From the NCBI GenBank assembly GCA_947167125.1, contig CAMVGT010000003.1, positions 1 to 64,000 on the forward strand: DNA of 64,000 nucleotides, in the 5' to 3' direction. Under the pieces are notes generated by a model. It did not search any database and was not told where the DNA came from. It saw only the letters and a program-made list of their open reading frames with translations. This document shows positions 1-8,179 of this stretch, in pieces. Position numbers and translations under genes: made by a program. Within the stretch, counting starts at the first letter, position 1, and every line of letters starts with the position of its first letter. The stretch comes from an uncultured Erysipelotrichaceae bacterium. GTDB lineage: Bacteria > Bacillota_I > Bacilli_A > Erysipelotrichales > Erysipelotrichaceae.

Positions 1-9
1 CGACCACTG

Positions 10-26
10 ACTATACACTGTATAGT
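10..26. promoter_or_regulatory. 17-bp palindrome, possible operator
   Basis: ACTATACA-C-TGTATAGT is a perfect inverted repeat with 8-bp arms, about 35 bp upstream of the -35 box of the first gene. A second short palindrome, TAGTTAACTA, lies at 97-106 just after the promoter. Their placement suggests regulator binding, but no regulator gene is nearby and the role is inferred. Confidence 0.4.
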
Positions 27-59
27 CTAACTGGTTGGGAAAGTACTATTTAATGTTAG

Positions 60-88
60 TTGAACTGTTAAAAACGGAAAAATATAAT
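60..88 (+). promoter_or_regulatory. Sigma-A type promoter of the first gene
   Basis: A TTGAAC -35 box (60-65) and a perfect TATAAT -10 box (83-88) are separated by 17 bp. Transcription would start near 95, giving a short leader before the AGGAAGGA ribosome site at 121-130 and the ATG at 133. Confidence 0.8.
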
Positions 89-132
89 CTGTATATTAGT
101 TAACTATAACTAACTAGAAAGAAGGAAGGAAC

Positions 133-2289
133 ATGAAAATTCTGAAATCCATTCTGATGGGTGCTCTGTTTCTGGGATTCATTCCGGTCAATGCCCAGGA
201 AGCACTGCCCGAAATGCAGACTGAAGAAACAGCAGAAGAAAAAACAGAAGCGGAAAGCGGCTATGTGCTGATGAACATCCCGTATGATGCGTTCTATGCA
301 GAAGAAAGTGACAATGAAGTGGATGCTGTATCTTCCGCAACACTGAACAAGCCGCGTACCGGAACACTGGCGGGAGGATCCTATCATGTCAACAGTGACG
401 GATCGGATATCACAGGTGTGATCTATCCGGTATATGTCGAAGACATGAATGTATTGAAGACAAACGGATATACACAGATCACGGATGAAAGTTCCGTCAC
501 AATCACAGTCCGGAACAGAGGCAAAGAAACAACAACAGAATATGTCGGAAAAGACGCATTGTTTGAAAGCGCAAGCTATTCCTACTATGTGCTGAGCGAA
601 GAACCTGAATATTACAAGACAGCAGACTTCAGTGGAGAAGTACCTGCATTCTCTTCTATAAACAAAGAAGCGAGAACAGTGGAAGGAGCAGAAGGCAGCG
701 TAACATACAATGCAAGACATGCGGATATCGAAATCAAGCTGAGTCTTCCGGAAGGAATTGAGCAGGGACAGAAGGTATCAGGAGTTGTAGTAACAGCAGA
801 CGGACAGAAATACGGATTAAGACATATTGCGAACATCTGGAGAGCAACAGAGATCGGCTGGAACATGGACGAGAATGACATCTATGGAAAGACGATCACA
901 AACATCCGCTATATCACTGAAAATGATGTGATTGATTATCCGGTTGAAATCAAAGTCATGGAAAGCGGCTATGTGCTGATGAACATCCCGTATGATGCGT
1001 TCTATGCAGAAGAAAGTGACAATGAAGTGGATGCTGTATCTTCCGCAACACTGAACAAGCCGCGTACCGGAACACTGGCGGGAGGATCCTATCATGTCAA
1101 CAGTGACGGATCGGATATCACAGGTGTGATCTATCCGGTATATGTCGAAGACATGAATGTATTGAAGACAAACGGATATACACAGATCACGGATGAAAGT
1201 TCCGTCACAATCACAGTCCGGAACAGAGGCAAAGAAACAACAACAGAATATGTCGGAAAAGACGCATTGTTTGAAAGCGCAAGCTATTCCTACTATGTGC
1301 TGAGCGAAGAACCTGAATATTACAAGACAGCAGACTTCAGTGGAGAAGTACCTGCATTCTCTTCTATAAACAAAGAAGCGAGAACAGTGGAAGGAGCAGA
1401 AGGCAGCGTAACATACAATGCAAGACATGCGGATATCGAAATCAAGCTGAGTCTTCCGGAAGGAATTGAGCAGGGACAGAAGGTATCAGGAGTTGTAGTA
1501 ACAGCAGACGGACAGAAATACGGATTAAGACATATTGCGAACATCTGGAGAGCAACAGAGATCGGCTGGAACATGGATGAGAATGATATCTATGGAAGGA
1601 CGATCACAAACATCCGCTATATCACTGAAAATGATGTGATTGATTATCCTGTCAGCATTCTTGTAAAACAGATTGAAATCACAGCTGAAGCAGCCGGAGC
1701 GAAACAGGTTAAAATCTCCGGTCTTCCTGAAGATACCGCAAACGCGAAAGCATCTGTATCATATACTGAAGTATCAGATGAAACCGCATCTATGTTCTTC
1801 ATGACAGTCCATGCGGATGAAATCATATTCATCGCGGAAAATGCAGATGTGACTGATGGAATTGTCGATGTGAATGAAGAAATGGTGGATGGAAGAACAT
1901 ATGATGTAACAGCCGTGAGTGATAATTATTCCATTCTGCCGACATCATTTGTTTACCATGTGGATCTTGCAGAGATTGAAAATGATCAGAAAACTGCAGG
2001 AAGTCTGAAAGAAGCAGATTACACACCTAAGAGCTGGAAGAAACTGCAGGAAGCACTGAAGAATGCTGATGATGTATTATCTGAAGAAAAACTCACACAA
2101 AGTATGGTTGATGAAGCAGAAGAAAAACTGGCTGATGCAATCAATGCATTGAAGAAAGTGAAAAAGAGTACTCCTGAAAAGAGCACTCCGGATACATCGG
2201 ACCATACAAACGGTTCCGGTTGGATCATTGCATTGGGTATTTCAGGTCTTGCGGCAATCGCTGCTCTGAAATTGAGACTGACACATTAA
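133..2289 (+). CDS. Secreted surface protein with duplicated domain (Tp47-like) and FIVAR-like region
   Basis: A 718-residue protein with an N-terminal signal peptide (about 1-21) and an acidic linker. Two nearly identical 236-residue copies follow (41-276 and 277-512), each starting ESGYVLMNIPYDAFYAEE. The copy resembles domains annotated in Bacillota as penicillin-binding Tp47 domain C; this is recalled from motif similarity and is uncertain. Residues about 513-615 form a further beta-rich domain, and about 620-677 resemble a FIVAR/coiled-coil surface module. The C-terminus (about 694-718) is a hydrophobic helix ending in basic residues, without an LPxTG motif. An AGGAAGGA ribosome site supports the ATG. 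Probably exposed on the cell surface; ligand unknown. Confidence 0.75.
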   Translation: MKILKSILMGALFLGFIPVNAQEALPEMQTEETAEEKTEAESGYVLMNIPYDAFYAEESDNEVDAVSSATLNKPRTGTLAGGSYHVNSDGSDITGVIYPVYVEDMNVLKTNGYTQITDESSVTITVRNRGKETTTEYVGKDALFESASYSYYVLSEEPEYYKTADFSGEVPAFSSINKEARTVEGAEGSVTYNARHADIEIKLSLPEGIEQGQKVSGVVVTADGQKYGLRHIANIWRATEIGWNMDENDIYGKTITNIRYITENDVIDYPVEIKVMESGYVLMNIPYDAFYAEESDNEVDAVSSATLNKPRTGTLAGGSYHVNSDGSDITGVIYPVYVEDMNVLKTNGYTQITDESSVTITVRNRGKETTTEYVGKDALFESASYSYYVLSEEPEYYKTADFSGEVPAFSSINKEARTVEGAEGSVTYNARHADIEIKLSLPEGIEQGQKVSGVVVTADGQKYGLRHIANIWRATEIGWNMDENDIYGRTITNIRYITENDVIDYPVSILVKQIEITAEAAGAKQVKISGLPEDTANAKASVSYTEVSDETASMFFMTVHADEIIFIAENADVTDGIVDVNEEMVDGRTYDVTAVSDNYSILPTSFVYHVDLAEIENDQKTAGSLKEADYTPKSWKKLQEALKNADDVLSEEKLTQSMVDEAEEKLADAINALKKVKKSTPEKSTPDTSDHTNGSGWIIALGISGLAAIAALKLRLTH
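253..1668 (+). repeat. 708-bp in-frame tandem duplication inside the surface-protein gene
   Basis: Copy 1 is 253-960 and copy 2 is 961-1668. Over roughly the first 689 bp I find only three substitutions (at 870, 879 and 890 against the matching bases 708 further on), one of which changes Lys to Arg. Only the last about 19 bp differ. Such near identity implies a very recent duplication or ongoing homogenisation. Confidence 0.95.
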
Positions 2290-2290
2290 G

Positions 2291-2353
2291 AAACTAAAAG
2301 AAGAACTCATCTTAGGATGGCTCTGATCATCTCAAAGAGTTCTTCTTTTGTTT
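2291..2353. terminator. Convergent terminator-like hairpin
   Basis: The arm at 2291-2308 pairs with 2337-2353 (GAGTTCTTCTTTTGTTT) with one bulged base. The loop is long (28 nt), and the right arm lies inside the 3' end of the convergent hydrolase gene. It could end transcripts from either strand. Confidence 0.5.
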
Positions 2354-2717
2354 CGTACGGATGAATCTGATAATAGGGATCTCCGGTAATCATGGCAGAA
2401 AGCTGCACTTCACTTTTCCGATAGAAAACATGGCATGGAACCTGGTATCTTTCCGCATAGGCAAGTTCATAGCCGACACCCAGTGACGGACATGTGCATT
2501 CCGCAATCAGGATATCGCTTTCCCTTAACCATGCCGTATCCTGTTCATAAATCAGACGGTCCCGTTTCCCTTCTTCCTTTGAGGCAAGATCGAGATCTCC
2601 GACATGTTCAGTAAGTACAATATCGGTTTCCTTGATCAGTTCGATGATGTCATGATAAAGCTGTGCATCATTTCTTCCGCCGCGGATGGATCCGGCAAAA
2701 TATACTTTCCTGTTCAT
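2307..2717 (-). CDS. DNPH1/RCL-like nucleotide N-hydrolase (nucleoside 2-deoxyribosyltransferase family)
   Basis: A 136-residue single-domain protein. The N-terminal YFAGSIRGGR motif, the central VLTEHVG and the SLGVGYELAYAER motif (holding the expected catalytic Glu of GYE) match the DNPH1 branch of the 2-deoxyribosyltransferase fold. DNPH1 enzymes cleave the N-glycosidic bond of deoxynucleoside 5'-monophosphates to a free base and deoxyribose 5-phosphate, a nucleotide salvage or clean-up role in the cytoplasm. Length and motifs are complete. It diverges from the Nudix hydrolase gene on the plus strand, with a 47-bp shared upstream region. Exact substrate cannot be read from sequence. Confidence 0.8.
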   Translation of the reverse strand: MNRKVYFAGSIRGGRNDAQLYHDIIELIKETDIVLTEHVGDLDLASKEEGKRDRLIYEQDTAWLRESDILIAECTCPSLGVGYELAYAERYQVPCHVFYRKSEVQLSAMITGDPYYQIHPYETKEELFEMIRAILR

Positions 2718-2764
2718 ACATCTTCTCCCGTTTATAATATGATTATGGCAGGAGAAAAACAGAA

Positions 2765-3310
2765 ATGAAACTGAAAGAAGAACAGGTTTCCGCAGAATAT
2801 GTCTATAACGGAAAAATCATCAATGTAAGAAGAGACAAGGCAAAAGTCTACAACGGCACACTCGCGGACAGGGAAGTTGTCGAACATCCCGGAGGAGTGG
2901 GAATTGCCCTGGAGGATGAGGAAGGAAGATTCTTCATGGTTACCCAGTACCGCTATGCGCAGGAAAAAATCATGATGGAATATCCTGCCGGAAAGAAAGA
3001 AAAGGGAGAAGATCCTTTAACAACCGCAAAGCGTGAGATTGTGGAGGAAACCGGATATGAAGGAAGAGATTTTGTATATCTTGGATCCATGGTTCCGACA
3101 CCTGCATATGACACCGAAGTGATTGAACTTTTCTATGCGAAAACAGGAGAGTTCAAAGGCCAGCATCTGGATGATGATGAAAGCATCAATCTGTCCAGAC
3201 TCACTCTTGATGAAATCACCGATAAGATCGTAAGCGGTGAAATCAATGACGCCAAGACAATGGGTATGACATTCCTGATCAAGGAATACAAGGCGAGGAA
3301 TGAAAAATGA
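2765..3310 (+). CDS. nudF: Nudix hydrolase, ADP-ribose pyrophosphatase type
   Basis: A 181-residue protein with a full Nudix box (G-x5-E-x7-REIVEETGY, about residues 77-99). The upstream MMEYPAGK and downstream VPTPAYDTEVIELFYA sequences are typical of the ADP-ribose pyrophosphatase subfamily, which splits ADP-ribose into AMP and ribose 5-phosphate. The ATG at 2765 is preceded by AGGAGA. The last four bases overlap the start of the S9 peptidase gene (ATGA), so the two are probably co-translated. ADP-ribose specificity is an inference from the family. Confidence 0.88.
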   Translation: MKLKEEQVSAEYVYNGKIINVRRDKAKVYNGTLADREVVEHPGGVGIALEDEEGRFFMVTQYRYAQEKIMMEYPAGKKEKGEDPLTTAKREIVEETGYEGRDFVYLGSMVPTPAYDTEVIELFYAKTGEFKGQHLDDDESINLSRLTLDEITDKIVSGEINDAKTMGMTFLIKEYKARNEK

Positions 3311-5283
3311 AGAAGCAGCCGGTTGAAATCAAGGATCTGCTGGCATTCAGATATCCTGAAAATCTGACCTACAGTCCGGACGGGAGAACGCTTTCTTTTA
3401 CCCTTGCGCAGGCTGATTATGAAAAGAATCAGTACCGCCGCGATGTATGGGTGATTCAGAATGGAAATGCGAAGCAGCTGACATCCGCATTTTCTTCTTC
3501 CATCGTTTTCTGGAAGGATGATACGCATCTGATCATCCGCAGGGAAAAGGATGATGATTATATCGGAACCGTTCTTTATGAAATTGATCTGAACGGCGGC
3601 GAGGCAAAGGAATGGATGAGAGTTCCGTTTGCGGTAACCGGCGTGAAAAAGATTGAAGATGATCTTTATGCATTTGCGGGCATGATTGATAAAGACGATC
3701 CTGACGCATGGAAGAAGGATCAGAAGACAAGAAAGCAGGAAGCGGAAGAAAAGAAAAAGGAAGGAAGCGTTCAGGTTGTGGATGAAATTCCTTACTGGTT
3801 CAATGGTGCCGGTTTTACCAACGGACAGAGAACGGCATTGTTTATTGCTGAGACAAAGGATAAGGTGAAACTCCGCAGAATCACGCCTGTCCTGTTTGAT
3901 CTTGGTGAAATGATTGTGCATGAAGGAATTATCTATTACACAGGAAACCGCAAAGACGCAAAGATGTCCTTATTCAATAAGGTTTATTCTTATGATCCAA
4001 AGAGCGGAAAAAAGAATGTTCTTTATAAAAAGGATGATCATGAAATTTTCGGCCTGAAGATGATCAATGGATCCCTTTACGGTTTTGCCAGTGATATGAA
4101 GACATACGGCGTCAATGAAACGCCGGATCTTGTCAGAATTGAAGACGGGAAGCTGATTCCTGTCCTGGATCCGCACCGTCAGCTCGGCAGTTCGATGGTC
4201 GGCGATACACTGCTTGGCGGCGGAAAGAGTTCTGCTCTCGTCAATGACACATTCTTTACCATTGCGACAGAAGAAGACCATACAGCAGTATGGAAATATG
4301 ACAGTTCCTTTGAAAAGACCGTCCTGCTGGACGAGCCGGGCATGATCGCGATGCTTGACGCAAATGAAGAAAAGATTGCTTTTGTAAAAGAAACAGCGGA
4401 TTCACTTGGTGAAGTATATGAAATGAATCATGACGGAACCGGTGTGAAGAAGCTGACAGATTTCAATTCCGAATGTCTGAAGGATAAATATGTGGCACTG
4501 CCGCAGCGGATTGATTATGAATCCAACGGTGTTTCTTTACATGGATGGGTGCTTCTTCCGGAAGATTATGAAAAGAAAAAGAATGTTCCGGCAGTTCTGG
4601 ATGTGCATGGAGGACCTAGATGCGTCTATGGCGAAGTATTCTTCCATGAAATGCAGGTCTGGGTATCCCAGGGATATGCAGTAATGTTCACAAATATTCC
4701 GGGATCGGATGGACGTGATGATGATTTTGCGGATATCCGCGGAAAATATGGAACAGTGGATTTTGACGCATTGATGGCATTTACTGACGCAGTGCTGGAA
4801 AAATATGACCGCATTGATCCGAAGAGAGTATGTGAAACAGGCGGATCCTATGGCGGATATATGACCAACTGGATCATTACCCATACCGACCGTTTCTGCT
4901 GTGCGGCATCCCAGAGATCCATTTCCAACTGGGTTTCCATGTCATTTATTTCCGATATCGGACCGTTCTTCGGACCGGATCAGTGCGGTGCTCCTGGACT
5001 GTTCGGGGATGAGAATACAAGACTGATGTGGGAGCGTTCACCGCTGCGCTATGCGAAAAACTGCAAGACACCGACACTGTTTATCCACAGCGATGAAGAT
5101 TACCGCTGCCCGCTGCCGGAAGGAATGCAGATGATGCAGGCACTTGCCGCAAACGGCATTGAGACAAGAATGGTGATTTTCCATGGTGAAAACCATGAAC
5201 TTTCCCGCGGAGGAAAACCGCAGAACCGGATCCGCAGATTAAAGGAAATCACGGACTGGTTCAATAAACATACAGAGGCCTGA
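3307..5283 (+). CDS. S9 family prolyl oligopeptidase / acylaminoacyl-peptidase
   Basis: A 658-residue serine peptidase with no signal peptide, so probably cytoplasmic. Residues about 1-400 are a beta-propeller-like region (short repeats of the type SPDGRTLSFTLAQ). The C-terminal alpha/beta-hydrolase domain holds the catalytic triad: Ser514 in GGSYGGY, Asp598 in HSDEDYRCP and His630 in HGENHELS. This arrangement is that of the S9C acylaminoacyl-peptidase group, which removes residues or acyl-residues from short peptides. The gene overlaps the Nudix gene by 4 bp. Residues 138-156 form a Lys/Glu-rich charged insert. Confidence 0.9.
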   Translation: MKKQPVEIKDLLAFRYPENLTYSPDGRTLSFTLAQADYEKNQYRRDVWVIQNGNAKQLTSAFSSSIVFWKDDTHLIIRREKDDDYIGTVLYEIDLNGGEAKEWMRVPFAVTGVKKIEDDLYAFAGMIDKDDPDAWKKDQKTRKQEAEEKKKEGSVQVVDEIPYWFNGAGFTNGQRTALFIAETKDKVKLRRITPVLFDLGEMIVHEGIIYYTGNRKDAKMSLFNKVYSYDPKSGKKNVLYKKDDHEIFGLKMINGSLYGFASDMKTYGVNETPDLVRIEDGKLIPVLDPHRQLGSSMVGDTLLGGGKSSALVNDTFFTIATEEDHTAVWKYDSSFEKTVLLDEPGMIAMLDANEEKIAFVKETADSLGEVYEMNHDGTGVKKLTDFNSECLKDKYVALPQRIDYESNGVSLHGWVLLPEDYEKKKNVPAVLDVHGGPRCVYGEVFFHEMQVWVSQGYAVMFTNIPGSDGRDDDFADIRGKYGTVDFDALMAFTDAVLEKYDRIDPKRVCETGGSYGGYMTNWIITHTDRFCCAASQRSISNWVSMSFISDIGPFFGPDQCGAPGLFGDENTRLMWERSPLRYAKNCKTPTLFIHSDEDYRCPLPEGMQMMQALAANGIETRMVIFHGENHELSRGGKPQNRIRRLKEITDWFNKHTEA

Positions 5284-5320
5284 ACATAAAAAGTGTTTGG
5301 ATCCTGTTATGGTCTGAAAC

Positions 5321-5349
5321 TTGACAGGATCATCATCACTTCATACTAT
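5321..5349 (+). promoter_or_regulatory. Promoter of the degV-like gene
   Basis: A perfect TTGACA -35 box (5321-5326), 17-bp spacer and TACTAT -10 box (5344-5349). A strong GAGGAGGA ribosome site follows at 5368-5375, just before the ATG at 5383. Confidence 0.85.
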
Positions 5350-5382
5350 TTCGTTAATATCAATTGCGAGGAGGATTGAATC

Positions 5383-6219
5383 ATGACATATCGCATTGTA
5401 TCGGATTCCACATCGAATATCTTTACACTTCCCGGAGAGATCGATTACAAAACTGTTCCTTTGAAAATTCTGGTTGACGGTGTTGAATATACCGATGAGC
5501 CGGGACTGGATACGGAAGCGCTTGTCGCAAAGATGGAAGCGAGTCAGTGGGGCTCCTCCACATCATGTCCGAGCATTCAGGAATGGCTGAACGCATTTGA
5601 AGGCGCTGATTATATTTTTGCCGTGACGATCACAAGCGGACTGTCCGGATCCTATAATTCCGCGCTGAACGCAAGAGATATTTACATTTCCGAACATCCG
5701 GAAGCGAAGATCTATGTTGTCGATTCCCTTTCCACCGGCGGTGAAATGGAACTGATTATTGAAAAGATCCGTGAATGCATGGAAAAGGATCTTCCGTTTG
5801 AAGAATCTGTTTCCGTCATTCAGGATTATCAGAAACATACACATCTGCTGTTTACGCTGGAATCCTTAAGCAACCTTGCGAAAAACGGACGTGTTTCCCC
5901 GGCTGTCGCTAAAGTTGCCGGACTGCTTGGAATCCGGTTCCTGGGCAGAGCGAGTGAAGAAGGAACACTGCAGCAGGCTCATATCTGCAGAGGCGCGAAG
6001 AAGACACTGACCATGACGTTCTCGGAAATGCAGAAGCTTGGCTATCAGGGCGGCAAAGTCCGCATTGATCACTGCCTCAATCAGACCAATGCCGAAAAAC
6101 TGAAGAATCTGATTCTTGCGGATTATCCGAACGCGGATGTGAAAATTGTACCGTGCACAGGTCTCTGCAGCTATTATGCGGAACGGGGCGGAATGATTCT
6201 CGGATTCGAAGATTTTTAA
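5383..6219 (+). CDS. DegV family fatty-acid-binding protein
   Basis: A 278-residue protein of usual DegV length. It opens with RIVSDSTSNI, carries TSCPSIQEW and the hallmark VTITSGLSGSYNSA segment, and ends with a second alpha/beta lobe. Family members bind a fatty acid between the lobes and, in Gram-positive bacteria, act as the FakB subunit that presents exogenous fatty acids to the kinase FakA. No fakA gene is in the window. It is a single-gene unit with its own promoter and a terminator at 6235-6268. Confidence 0.9.
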   Translation: MTYRIVSDSTSNIFTLPGEIDYKTVPLKILVDGVEYTDEPGLDTEALVAKMEASQWGSSTSCPSIQEWLNAFEGADYIFAVTITSGLSGSYNSALNARDIYISEHPEAKIYVVDSLSTGGEMELIIEKIRECMEKDLPFEESVSVIQDYQKHTHLLFTLESLSNLAKNGRVSPAVAKVAGLLGIRFLGRASEEGTLQQAHICRGAKKTLTMTFSEMQKLGYQGGKVRIDHCLNQTNAEKLKNLILADYPNADVKIVPCTGLCSYYAERGGMILGFEDF

Positions 6220-6234
6220 GCAATACTGAAATAT

Positions 6235-6268
6235 GAACTTTCTCAGAGGATGAGGAAGTTCTTTTTTT
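6235..6268 (+). terminator. Rho-independent terminator after degV-like gene
   Basis: GAACTTTCTC (6235-6244) pairs with GAGGAAGTTC (6252-6261) with one G-U pair, followed by a run of seven T. Confidence 0.85.
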
Positions 6269-6321
6269 CTCTGATCTGTTAAGATGAAATTACAGCAGTG
6301 AATTGTGGAGGAGGAAGACGG

Positions 6322-6690
6322 ATGGAATGGATCGGTGTTGTCCTGACATGCATGGTGATCGCCGCTGCCGGATACGGTTTTCTGCGGATGGTCAATTATG
6401 AAGAGGAACACAAAGTCATAAAGGAAAAAGCACAGCTGATTGACTGCTGGGAGTATCAGGGATACAACTCTCTCACCATCGGACGATTCGGACATATTCC
6501 TGCCGGAAAAAGGCTGAAAGAGATGCGCTATGTCGGTGTCTTCCGTCTGGAAAACGGTGAGGAAGTTACACTTTCCGCAAAATATTCACTGGCGGACGTG
6601 CCGCGCTATGAAGAAGGACAGCTGGAACACTGCAATGGTGAAATGCTGTATTTCACCTGTCCGTCAATGGAAGAAAAAATATCAGTATAA
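6322..6690 (+). CDS. Small single-pass membrane protein, unknown function
   Basis: I place the start at the ATG at 6322, because a GGAGGAGG ribosome site lies at 6305-6312, inside what would be coding sequence if the earlier ATG at 6298 were used. The 122-residue product begins MEWIGVVLTCMVIAAAG, one transmembrane helix (about 3-22). A soluble domain of about 95 residues follows, with the look of a small beta domain (YVGVFRLENGEEVTLSAKY). I do not recognise the family. It has its own terminator and no obvious functional partner. Confidence 0.6.
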   Translation: MEWIGVVLTCMVIAAAGYGFLRMVNYEEEHKVIKEKAQLIDCWEYQGYNSLTIGRFGHIPAGKRLKEMRYVGVFRLENGEEVTLSAKYSLADVPRYEEGQLEHCNGEMLYFTCPSMEEKISV

Positions 6691-6698
6691 ATGACATG

Positions 6699-6727
6699 AG
6701 TGCGGCAATCCGGTTGCCGTACTTTTT
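6699..6727 (+). terminator. Rho-independent terminator
   Basis: AGTGCGGCAA (6699-6708) pairs with TTGCCGTACT (6714-6723), with one G-U pair, followed by T residues. It separates the small membrane-protein gene from queT. Confidence 0.8.
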
Positions 6728-6741
6728 GAAAGAAGTATAAT
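6714..6741 (+). promoter_or_regulatory. Probable queT promoter
   Basis: TTGCCG (6714-6719) and a perfect TATAAT (6736-6741) are 16 bp apart. The -35 box lies within the right arm of the preceding terminator. The remaining leader to 6776 is too short for a preQ1 riboswitch. Confidence 0.55.
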
Positions 6742-6775
6742 GGTCAGTGCTGCTTGGCAGAAGGAAGAAATATAT

Positions 6776-7297
6776 ATGGATACACGAAGAATGACAAAGA
6801 CCGCAATGATTGCGGCAATCTATACAGCACTGTGCTTTGTGCCGGGACTCTCTATGATCGCGTTCGGACAGATTCAGGTCCGCATTGCGGAAGCTCTGAC
6901 AGTTCTGCCTGTTCTGGATAAGGACGCAATCTGGGGCGTGACGTTCGGCTGCTTTCTTGCAAATCTGATCGGGGCAATGACCGGAATCAATCCGACCGGA
7001 ATTATCGATGCGGTAATCGGTACATCCGCAACATTTCTTGCGGCAGTCTGCACATGGAAATTCCGGGATATCAGAACATTCAATATGCCGATGCTTTCCG
7101 CATTGATGCCGGTTGTCTTCAATTTCTTTTTCGTCGGTGCGGAGCTGGCGTTCCTGTTCATGCCGGATCATCTGATCACAGGAACACTGCTCAACGGAAC
7201 GTATGTCGCAATCGGTGAACTGATTGCGGTGACAGTGGGAATTTTCCTGTTACCTGCTCTTGGAAGAACCGGTTTGTTTACCGGAAGTGAAGCATAA
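6776..7297 (+). CDS. queT: QueT family queuosine-precursor transporter
   Basis: The start at 6776 (MDTRRMTKTAMIAAIYTAL) is preferred over the ATG at 6740, because an AAGGAAG ribosome site sits 8 bp upstream. The 173-residue protein has about five transmembrane helices. The FGQIQVRIAEALTVLPVL and GINPTGIIDAVIGT segments are characteristic of QueT, a likely ECF-type S component for preQ0, preQ1 or queuine uptake. Family members work with a shared ECF energy module encoded elsewhere. Salvaged precursor would feed queuosine modification of tRNA. Confidence 0.88.
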   Translation: MDTRRMTKTAMIAAIYTALCFVPGLSMIAFGQIQVRIAEALTVLPVLDKDAIWGVTFGCFLANLIGAMTGINPTGIIDAVIGTSATFLAAVCTWKFRDIRTFNMPMLSALMPVVFNFFFVGAELAFLFMPDHLITGTLLNGTYVAIGELIAVTVGIFLLPALGRTGLFTGSEA

Positions 7298-7301
7298 GAT
7301 T

Positions 7302-7324
7302 AAGCAGGGTTCCTGCTTTTTTTT
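7302..7324 (+). terminator. Rho-independent terminator after queT
   Basis: AAGCAGG (7302-7308) and CCTGCTT (7312-7318) form a tight hairpin with a 3-nt loop, followed by an uninterrupted T run to 7324. Confidence 0.9.
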
Positions 7325-7363
7325 CGCAAATAGTGATAGTATACATGCTGAGAGGAAAAGAAT

Positions 7364-8179
7364 ATGAGCGAAAGAAAACCGAAGAGAACGTTACGATTCG
7401 ACCGGATCGCGATGATCATTATTCCGATTCTGGTCGCTGCGATACTGCTTGTGCTGGGCATCGGTCTGTTTACCGGGAAAGACAAAAAGAACAAACCGGA
7501 ACCTACACCCACACCGACTGCTGAGCCGACACCTACGCCGGAAGCCACTCCGACACCGACGCCGACTGTGGATCCGGAAACCGATTCGAGATTCTTTGAT
7601 ACGGACAGCTATCTGATTGTGGCAAACAAAAAGCATAAGCTGCCTGAAGGATATGAACCTTCCGATCTTGCCTATCCGGAAGTTGAAATGAGATACAACA
7701 ACTGGACAATGAGATGGGACGCGGCAGTCGCGCTGGAAGAAATGTTTAAAGACGCGGAAAAAGATGACATTCATCTTGTCATGGGTTCGGGATACAGATC
7801 CGAATCATTCCAGAAGACACTGTATGACGGATATGCGGAAGAAAGCGGCATCCAGTATGCGGATTCCATCAGTTCAAGACCGGGTTATTCCGATCACCAG
7901 ACGGGTCTGGCAACCGATCTCTGCGGTCAGGATACACAGTATGATCTGACGCAGGAATTTGAAAAGACACCGGAAGGAAAATGGCTTGCGGAAAATGCAT
8001 GGAAATACGGATTCATCATGCGCTATCCCAAAGGCAAAGACAAAATCACAGGCTATACCTATGAACCCTGGCACTTCCGCTATATCACAAAAGAAGAAGC
8101 GAAGAAGATTCATGATGCCGGTGAAAATATGACATTCGAAGAATTCTACGGCATTTCCGGAGGCGATTATGCCGACTAA
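7364..8179 (+). CDS. VanY-type D,D-carboxypeptidase (peptidase M15B), membrane-anchored
   Basis: A 271-residue protein with a cationic N-terminus, one transmembrane helix (about 17-39) and a Pro/Thr-rich spacer (about 45-75) that would cross the wall. The extracellular M15B domain carries GSGYRSESFQ, the zinc motif SDHQTGLATDL (His and Asp ligands) and EPWHFRYI (third ligand His). Such enzymes remove the terminal D-Ala from peptidoglycan stem peptides. The 3' end overlaps the capA-like gene by 11 bp, so the two form an operon. No VanA/VanX-type resistance genes are nearby, which favours ordinary wall maturation. Confidence 0.9.
   Translation: MSERKPKRTLRFDRIAMIIIPILVAAILLVLGIGLFTGKDKKNKPEPTPTPTAEPTPTPEATPTPTPTVDPETDSRFFDTDSYLIVANKKHKLPEGYEPSDLAYPEVEMRYNNWTMRWDAAVALEEMFKDAEKDDIHLVMGSGYRSESFQKTLYDGYAEESGIQYADSISSRPGYSDHQTGLATDLCGQDTQYDLTQEFEKTPEGKWLAENAWKYGFIMRYPKGKDKITGYTYEPWHFRYITKEEAKKIHDAGENMTFEEFYGISGGDYAD

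Noticed and set aside
100..1428. Two long cysteine-rich minus-strand frames over the surface-protein repeats
   Set aside because: They mirror the plus-strand duplication, have low-complexity Cys/Phe-rich translations and no ribosome sites; the plus-strand gene has promoter, signal peptide and domains.
6691..6775. preQ1 riboswitch before queT
   Set aside because: The space is filled by a terminator and promoter, leaving about 30 nt of leader, with no pseudoknot-type sequence.
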